Shown here: positions 57,761-64,000 of the stretch, one piece after another
Layout: every line of letters starts with the position of its first letter
Position numbering within the stretch: the first letter of the stretch is position 1
NCBI RefSeq assembly: GCF_008831285.2
Contig: NC_045145.1
Location: 8,990,802-9,054,801 of the forward strand
Reading direction: 5' to 3'
DNA length: 64,000 nucleotides
DNA from: Nymphaea colorata
Taxonomy: Eukaryota; Streptophyta; Magnoliopsida; Nymphaeales; Nymphaeaceae
Position numbers and translations under genes: made by a program
The notes under the pieces: generated by a model
Told to the model about the DNA's origin: nothing
Databases searched by the model: none
What the model saw: the letters and a program-made list of their open reading frames with translations, nothing else

Positions 57761-58795
57761 TGATTAGATAAAAAAATGATGGTGATTCAATGCATAAATT
57801 GTTAATAAAAGTAAGTATGCCTTGAAAATTGTATTCATTAAACACTTTATTAGTTGTTTGATAATTGACTATATGTATTTCCTTCAAGTTACCACTGAGG
57901 ATGAGTCAAGTGAATATATTTCTTTAGAATGATTCAAGTTTATTTTTTCATCCATTTTGGTATGTTTATTATGTTGTTAAATTCTTGAAATAATATAAGA
58001 TATAATTTATTAGTTCTTGTAATTGTGATATGTTACATTGTTTTGTAGGTCTCATGAAGACAATGTGAAAGATCTATGGACATCAAGATGTTATTGGAAA
58101 GATTTGCTATTTATTGGAACTTGAAATTAAAAAACTTTATGTCTTAATGTTTATTTTGGCAACTTTTAAGATACTTAAAATTTTAAGATTGATGTAATTT
58201 AATATGCTAATACATGAACTGATTTTGTGATGGTTTGAAAAGATGAGGGTTGATTTTGCAGTTTTGATCAAACAACCTTTTAGGCATGTCCTCACAAATG
58301 CAAGTTTGGGACAGCCCTTGACATAAGGTATGTGACTGCTCCAAAGGAATCAAATTTAATGTACAAGGATATTCTAGATTTGGTAATTTCATCAACAAGT
58401 TAGTGGAGTTTATGTTTGTAACTTCATCCTTTAAACAAGAGTATTAGAGTTCAATCATCAATCGCAAGTCTTCAATACATGCATACATAACTTATCCTAA
58501 ATAGGAAATGTCTGCTCAACTTTGACCCATGTATATGTTTTTTGTTTTTTGCTTTGTTCGTTTTCCATTTCTTGAGAAGCATAGTGAACATCTTCAGGAT
58601 ATTTTATTACTATGGAGCTAAATTTTTTCCTTATTAAGAAATGAGTTGCGGTCTTCTTAGATATGTTATTTGGCCTACTTTGTTAACATATGACCATATG
58701 GACAATCTTTAGTCACTAGACGTCATCGGTCGACTTTGGACCTTTGGCCCATCATGCAGTTTATATGTTTGATTTTACTCGTTGGTAGCAGGTGT
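57761..58795. other. Unassigned AT-rich stretch
   Basis: No gene recognised. The first part may be the 3' untranslated part of the hAT remnant. Confidence 0.4.
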
Positions 58796-59499
58796 TGTTG
58801 CGGACCGACTATGTCTGACCCAGCCAAGCAGCAGTATAGAATGTTGTTTGGCCAACTTGCACATTGATCGGGAAGCAGGTGGGTTCCAATCAAACACTGA
58901 GTCAATCAGAAAGTAATACACTTGAAATGTGCAACGAGGTAGTGCAAAGACAAAGCGTATAAGTGCATTATGGTCATCAATCCCTTCAAAAGGTGAAAGT
59001 TTGTTGGTAAGCTTCCCATGTGTAGCGTTTGGTTGTGCATGAATGTGCACATGGGTTAGGGTTAATTCTTTCAGTGGACGCATATGCTGCGTCCACAACC
59101 GCAGAGTGTCACGTGGAAGCGAGCAAGTGAAAGCTGGTTGTAGAGTAGGGTGATAGTCGGCTGCCTTGCTTAATGACATATAATCAGTAACTGGCTTCGG
59201 CTGGGACTTCCACCAAAGGGAAATAGTCTCCACCTAGATATCGTATGGAGGTAGATAAGTACTTGGACAAATGGCAGAGTTCTAACAGGGCTTTATGGCC
59301 ACGACTTGCCAATAGGTTACTGTGAGATAATCCAAAGTGATAGTTTGCGAGTGTCTAGTACTCATTGTTTAGTCCATAGTCCCAAAAAGTTGATGAATAC
59401 TTTCACTATATTAAAATTGAGCAAAGGCTGGCCGAAGGCTTGTAAAAACCCTCGGCACCGCATGGGCCAAATAAGGCTTGAAAAAGTTAGCTCATGATA
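58796..59499 (+). repeat. 5' LTR of the non-autonomous element
   Basis: Aligns over its full length with 60101-60786, with many substitutions (for example GACCGACTATG versus GGTCGAATATG), so the insertion is old. Confidence 0.85.
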
Positions 59500-59502
59500 A
59501 AG

Positions 59503-59514
59503 TGGTATCAGAGC
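59503..59514 (+). promoter_or_regulatory. PBS of the non-autonomous element
   Basis: TGGTATCAGAGC, perfect tRNA-iMet type, three bases after the LTR end. Confidence 0.9.
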
Positions 59515-60100
59515 ATAACGATTTCTTGAAAAGAACTTGAAAGGTGATAATGATACAAAGATACAATCAACAAGTTGTTCTAAAAAACGTTGGCCTGTTG
59601 TTGGTGACCTATAGTTTGAGTATATTCGTTGGACATTGGTTCAAGTAATCCCGATGGTGTTGGTCAGATGGAGATCACACGTTCCGAAGATCATATCTGG
59701 GTATCAAGAGCAAAAGTTCAAGGCGGAGCCACTCGCTGATGCCGATAGAGTGCAAGGCCCAACGTGTAAAAGGATTATCCAAGTGACCAAGGGCCATTAG
59801 TGTTGACATGGCTCCAAAAAGCAAGCATTTTGAGTACTGATTGACAACACATCTTGAAAATTTGATACTTAGTGGTTGTTGGATATATCCTGAACTTTAC
59901 AAAGGTAAAGTGCTAAAAGTGACAGAAAAATGAGAAGAACCGAAGTTGGATTAGAGGTTGATAAAGCAGGTAGCCGAGACGTGGTGGGTGCGTCAATCAG
60001 GAGGATGTTAGCTCAACTAAATGAAATGAAGGGAATGGTTGTAGATTTTCTCTGGCCTAGAACAGTCACTGAAGACATTGATGATTTAGTAGTGGGAGAA

Positions 60101-60786
60101 TGTTGCGGGTCGAATATGTCTGACCCGACCAAGCTAGCCGTATGGGATGTTACTTGGGCAGCTTGGGCTTTGCTTTAGAAGCAAGTGGGATCTAATCGGA
60201 CATTGAGTCAAGCAAAAAGCAATGCACTTGGAATGTGTAGCGCGGTGATGTAAAAACAAAGTGTTAAGTACATCATGGTCGTCAATCCATTCAAAAGGTG
60301 CAAGTCTATTAGTAAGTTTCCCACGATAGCGTTTGGTTGTGCATGGGGGTGCACATGGGTTAGGGCTAATTCCCCCGATAGACACATATGCTACGTCCAA
60401 AACTATGTAGAGTCACGTGGGGGTGAGCAAGTGAAAGTTTGTCACCGGGTAGGGCGATAGTGATCCCCCTTGCTTAATGACATATAGTCGACAACTGGCT
60501 TCGACTGGAAACTTCCTCCAAAGGTCGTATGGAGGTAGATAGGTTACTTGGAGGAATGGTAGGGTTCTCACAAGGCCTCATAACCACGGTTGTCAATGGC
60601 CTACTATGGGATGATCGTGGGTGATGGTTTGTCGAGTGCGCAACACTCCTCATCTAGTCCATAGTCCCAAAAGGTTGATGAATGTTTTTGCTACATTAAG
60701 ATTGAGCAAAGGCTCGGCTGAAGGCTTGTAGAAACCCTTGGTGTCGCGGTGGGCGAAAGAAGACTTGAAAAAGCCGGCTCATGACA
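60101..60786 (+). repeat. 3' LTR of the non-autonomous element
   Basis: Starts TGTTGCGGGTCG right after a purine stretch and ends CATGACA. Position 1-48 of the window is another copy of this LTR end. Confidence 0.85.
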
Positions 60787-60857
60787 AGTGCTTTCCTAGA
60801 GTTACTCAAGACGATAAGAAGATCTAAAAGCAAGTTGAAAGATAAATGAGTTTGTCG

Positions 60858-61009
60858 AGCCGATTGAACCAAGCTCGAGCTCGTCATTTTTGGCCGATTC
60901 GAGCTCAAGCCACTTTGAACTATTCTCGAGTTCGAGCAGAGCTCGAGCTCGAGGTTTCGTGGGTCAAGCCAAGCTGAGCTCGGCTCGGCTCAGCTCGTGT
61001 TCACCCTTA
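60858..61009. repeat. GAGCTCGAGC-rich MITE-like piece
   Basis: Dense GCTCGAGCTCG and CGAGCTCAAGC motifs ending in GCTCGTGTTCACCCTTAT. This composition is known from plant hAT-type MITEs. I could not define a TSD or its left end. Confidence 0.5.
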
Positions 61010-61785
61010 TGGGGAGCAGGAAATCACTCGCGAGATGCCGGACAACGTCTTGCTGCCCATCATCGTGACCCAAAGGTTGTCGGCCCGGTTCCCTCCCCCT
61101 CCCGATTGAGGGTGGTGCCTTCAGTTGGTGGATGCCATCTGACATTATGTTTCTCCATTGGATGCCCACTGACGCGCCATGGCATGGTGGTAGACCAGCC
61201 CCTTGCTCTCACTTTCTTTATTGGACATAGCATGGTAGGGCACGATGGCCCTCTCTTGCATGACCAGCGTCTGAAGGGGGACGGCCCTCTCTTGCATGAC
61301 CTGCGTTTGAAGGGGGCCGACGGCCCTCATTGTCCTTCCCCTACTGGCAAACAGAGGCCCAATGGCTCCTCTCTAGTCACAAGGGGAGGACAGATGCCCT
61401 CCTTTCCCATCGGTTGTTGGCAAGGAGGGCCCAACAGCCCTCCATCTGCCTCCATCATTTTATTGATTTTCTTTTAGCAACACAGGCACGTGCCTGTGCC
61501 ATTGATAGAAGGGGTAGACTACCCCTCCTTTCTCTATTACACCACCGAATGCAATTCTGCATCACAGTGGTGGAATCAGTAAACCTAGCAGTTGGTGGGT
61601 ATAATTCATCTGTAGGCACCTGACTGTGCTGCTCAGCAATAGAGAATGGAAGGGTTTCTAAATTTGAGAGAGAAAAACATAAGCTGTGCGATGGAGAAAG
61701 AAGCCACAGAAAAAACGAACCAACAATAAACAATAGCACAGTACATGCAATGATTCAACAATGACTAGTGGCTCTGATACCAATT
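61010..61785 (-). other. GC-rich stretch and probable leader of a copia-type element
   Basis: GC-rich sequence with two tandem copies of a 36-bp unit (61247-61318; GGCCCTCTCTTGCATGACC core). A 195-codon frame (60890-61477) crosses the MITE-like piece and the repeats, so I do not call it a gene. The last 300 bases lie directly after the minus-strand PBS at 61782-61771 and are probably untranslated leader. Confidence 0.45.
61771..61782 (-). promoter_or_regulatory. PBS (minus strand)
   Basis: TGGTATCAGAGC on the minus strand, just after the LTR end at 61786. Confidence 0.85.
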
Positions 61786-62216
61786 TGATAGAACCACATA
61801 TTTGGAAATAAAGTATACCTGTTTATACCGATCATCAATTGACAATAGGAGTCCAAGCGGAACCATGCCTGAATTCATCGCTAAGAAAGCAATGGTAGAA
61901 TTTGGCGGCAACATCTTCTAAAGGCTTCAACATAGCATGTGGTCTCTCTCAAGGAAGAGAAAACCCTAATTTATTTTATTCTTTTTGTATGACTTGGGAG
62001 ATCATTACCCTTGTATGTTAAGACTAATTTTGAATTCATTCTATCATAGAATCCAAAATTATGTGCATGTATTTACATATATAAAAGCTACCTCTTGCCA
62101 TATTTAATGGTTAAATATCCAACTTAATTGATCACTTTGTTGATGTTTGGCCTGAGGTAGCACATAATATCTGAAATTGTTAACGGCATATTTAGGCCCA
62201 TATAATGATTCTAACA
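61786..62216 (-). repeat. 5' LTR of a truncated minus-strand LTR element
   Basis: On the minus strand it begins TGTTAGAATCATTATATG and ends GGTTCTATCA (431 bp), with the PBS next to it. TG...CA ends are intact. No gag, pol or second LTR follows on the left: the GC-rich stretch and the 58.8-kb element are there instead. The short LTR is copia-like. Confidence 0.75.
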
Positions 62217-62650
62217 TCAAATGCCTCCTTAACCTCTTCCTTGGAAACCAGACTGACGAGATGACAATTTTTCCAGCTGGTTGTAAAAAAGAATACCAAA
62301 TGCTTTGTCATCATTCAAAAGCTGTTCAAAGTACAAACTAAATTCCCTTATAATATCATCTCCATTCTCATATAAAGGGCGATTGATCACCTATTTGTAA
62401 TTCTATTCCTGCTGCTGCACCCTTTGGCGATTGTTCAGAAAAAAATTTTGTCTTTATCTCCTGCTTGCAGCCATCTCACCTTGTCATTGCTTTGTCACTT
62501 GACCTCCTCCTTAAGTTGAACCCTCTCCAGTAGCCTCTCACTCCTAAGTTCTTACTTCGCTAACTTCCACATGTCCCTTTTGTACTCTAACCTGCAGTTC
62601 CACCCATTTTCTTTAGCAGCTTGTTTAGTCATGTCATCTGAAGACTAATT
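62217..62650 (-). pseudogene. LINE (non-LTR retrotransposon) ORF2 remnant
   Basis: On the minus strand, mixed frames read LLERVQLKEEVK, RWLQAGDK, then RNRIT and a FYFEQL-like block, and VSKEEVKEAF at about 62240. These are the linker between endonuclease and reverse transcriptase of plant L1-type ORF2 (family R-W-L-x-x-G-D-x-N-T-x-F-F-H). It is cut off at 62216 by the LTR, before reverse transcriptase. Both nuclease catalytic parts are out of view. Confidence 0.65.
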
Positions 62651-63389
62651 GTTTTATATCTACGGGTTTAAAAGCAGACAATGCAAAGGCTTTTATGGTA
62701 CTTACTTAGTTCTTTATATAAGATAACATCGTTTTTCTTTTATTTTGAAATTGATTAGGTTAGTCCAAGAATACGTTAACAATTTTCTCCCAAATTTTAG
62801 AGTATTTTTATACTGGATTTTTCCTTTCTATTGAAATTTTTTGTCCTGTTATGTCATGTTTCTAATTATCTTTCTTTGGTAATAGGCTGTGATGTCTTTG
62901 CCTGCATGATACTTTTATTTTCTTTCTTTCACGTGTTGTTTTCTAAAATTGTTTATGTCAGAATTTATGTTTGACATTTTCTGGAAATTTTTTGTTTTAA
63001 AAACATTAGTTTAGTTAGATTTTGGGTTAAGTTTTGGAAATTTATATCAAGTGTCTAAGTAGTTGTTATACAGTCTAGCCTTTTTCTTGTCTGTTTTTAT
63101 TTGCTTCTGTGTATGTCGGTGTAGGTCAGCTAAATCAAAAGCACTAGGTGCTATACTTGTGTAAAGCAGCATGTAAATTAAGGTGTCGGAAATCAGCTTT
63201 AGGAATTGCATGTACATCGACTTGGTTCAGAACGACTTTAAAATTAGTTAAGAGACTTTTCTGTTTCCTTCAATTGAATTGAACTATAGATGAGTTTTAG
63301 TTTCTATTTGCTACATTAGTAATATGTTTTCTATCCATTTACATTATTTCATTTTCAAAAGGTAGTGAAGTCTTGGGTGATAATTAGAA

Positions 63390-63429
<40 letters not shown>

Positions 63430-64000
63430 TGATTATAGAGAAATTCATTTGGCAGGGAAGGGGAAACCATGCTCCCATTACTCCATCTAGGGTCATTTGT
63501 ATACCTTAAATTTAAGATCCGAGGTGATAAATCTGGCTTCTCATCAGATAAGAAAATGCACTGAGATCCGGTGAAATCTTGTGTTTCTTTACTCTAAGGG
63601 CCCCACGTAGAAAAGAAGGGATATCAAATAGGCCTGGAATATAAAATCCGAAGCTACCAAACATAAATTACTCTATGCGCAAAGAATGAACAAAAAGAGA
63701 TATATAACACAAAACTGTGCTGCACTGGCAAGCCTTACAATAGTTGTAGCCAACTTAATTACTATCCAGCTACAACCAATGTGATACAGAACCTTCAGTA
63801 AATTACAGACTGTACATCGATGCTGCTTCCATTACATTGCTCTCTCTCCTTATAGACGCGCACACACAAACACAAGAGAGAGATCAAACGGCTTTGGGTT
63901 TGCATGAATAGACAATCACAAAGCAAGGGAGAACAGCACTGGGATTACTCACATACAAGTCACCCCACTTGGAGCACAAACCGCCCTTGACAACAAGGGA
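62651..64000. other. Unassigned AT-rich right end of the window
   Basis: No gene recognised. A (AT)n run of about 34 bases lies at 63392-63425. A GCGCACACACA run is at about 63857-63875. Confidence 0.5.

Larger units (their letters stand above)
58796..60786 (+). mobile_element. Non-autonomous LTR retrotransposon (short internal region)
   Basis: Two direct LTRs (58796-59499 and 60101-60786), a perfect PBS (59503-59514) after the first, and only about 600 bp between them. The LTRs start TGTTGCGG and end CATGATA or CATGACA. The internal part has no gag or pol; an 82-codon frame beginning at 59930 runs on into the second LTR and has no motif. The purine-rich AGTGGGAGAA before the second LTR can serve as PPT. 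Flanks (GGTGT and AGTGC) do not form a clean target duplication. The size suits a large TRIM or small LARD that depends on another element's enzymes. Confidence 0.85.

Noticed and set aside
58791-60791. GGTGT / AGTGC as a target duplication of the 58.8-kb element
   Set aside because: Only 3 of 5 bases agree, which is too weak to claim.
60890-61477. 195-codon frame, the longest at the right end
   Set aside because: Crosses a GAGCTCGAGC MITE-like piece and a 36-bp tandem repeat; no domain recognised.
1-64000. CRISPR arrays, operons, bacterial defence systems, organelle DNA insertions
   Set aside because: No spaced direct repeats, ribosome-binding sites or densely packed genes; no chloroplast or mitochondrial gene recognised. 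The window is plant nuclear DNA.

Overview
This is nuclear DNA from a flowering plant. Evidence: spliced exon pieces of plant-type nuclear genes with GT/AG borders and long AT-rich introns; many LTR retrotransposons with tRNA-iMet-type primer-binding sites (TGGTATCAGAGC); hAT DNA transposons and hAT-like MITEs with 8-bp target duplications; a plant LINE remnant; and (AT)n, (CT)n and (AC)n microsatellites. I cannot name the species. Almost everything is mobile-element sequence at different stages of decay, with a few gene fragments between. I see no complete intact protein-coding gene, rRNA or CRISPR array, no convincing tRNA gene, and no bacterial-type system.

Region 1 (1-9.15 kb): the tail of an LTR at the left edge, a decayed Ty3/gypsy gag-protease, then a complete but inactivated Ty1/copia element (2743-9140; LTRs, PBS, PPT, 5-bp TSD AGTAT). 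A 1130-bp chimeric LTR element (5941-7070) sits in its integrase. Region 2 (9.15-24.9 kb): a duplicated block, a long AT/AC low-complexity tract, an acidic candidate exon, a truncated minus-strand copia relative (15207-17394), three exons of an NHL-repeat protein of the SOQ1/EMB1974 type (18791-19439), and a 2.8-kb solo LTR (20152-22950, TSD TAAGG). Region 3 (24.9-38.5 kb): four phase-0 exons of a PPR protein resembling Arabidopsis At1g76280 (24931 to about 31437), a second AT-rich tract, a 442-bp hAT-like MITE, and an exportin-7-like exon next to the second copy of the block at 10.2 kb.

Region 4 (38.5-45.7 kb): a minus-strand copia skeleton running from gag (about 43.67 kb) down to RNase H (about 39.79 kb), split by a GC-rich 350-bp hAT-type MITE; then a truncated hAT transposase with a recognisable 3' end. 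Region 5 (45.7-53.1 kb): a minus-strand Ty3/gypsy gag followed by a long repeat-bearing tract that I read as its leader and LTR. Region 6 (53.1-64 kb): a second decayed hAT (RICESLEEPER-like), a non-autonomous LTR element (58796-60786) whose family also supplies the fragment at position 1, an isolated copia-type LTR with PBS, and a LINE remnant.

The clearest unusual points are the chimeric nested element with two different LTRs and two PBS copies, the different internal deletions in two relatives of one copia family, the 2.8-kb solo LTR with a strongly purine-biased half, and the clustering of partial, internally rearranged exons from three or four unrelated genes. I found nothing that amounts to a new biological system.
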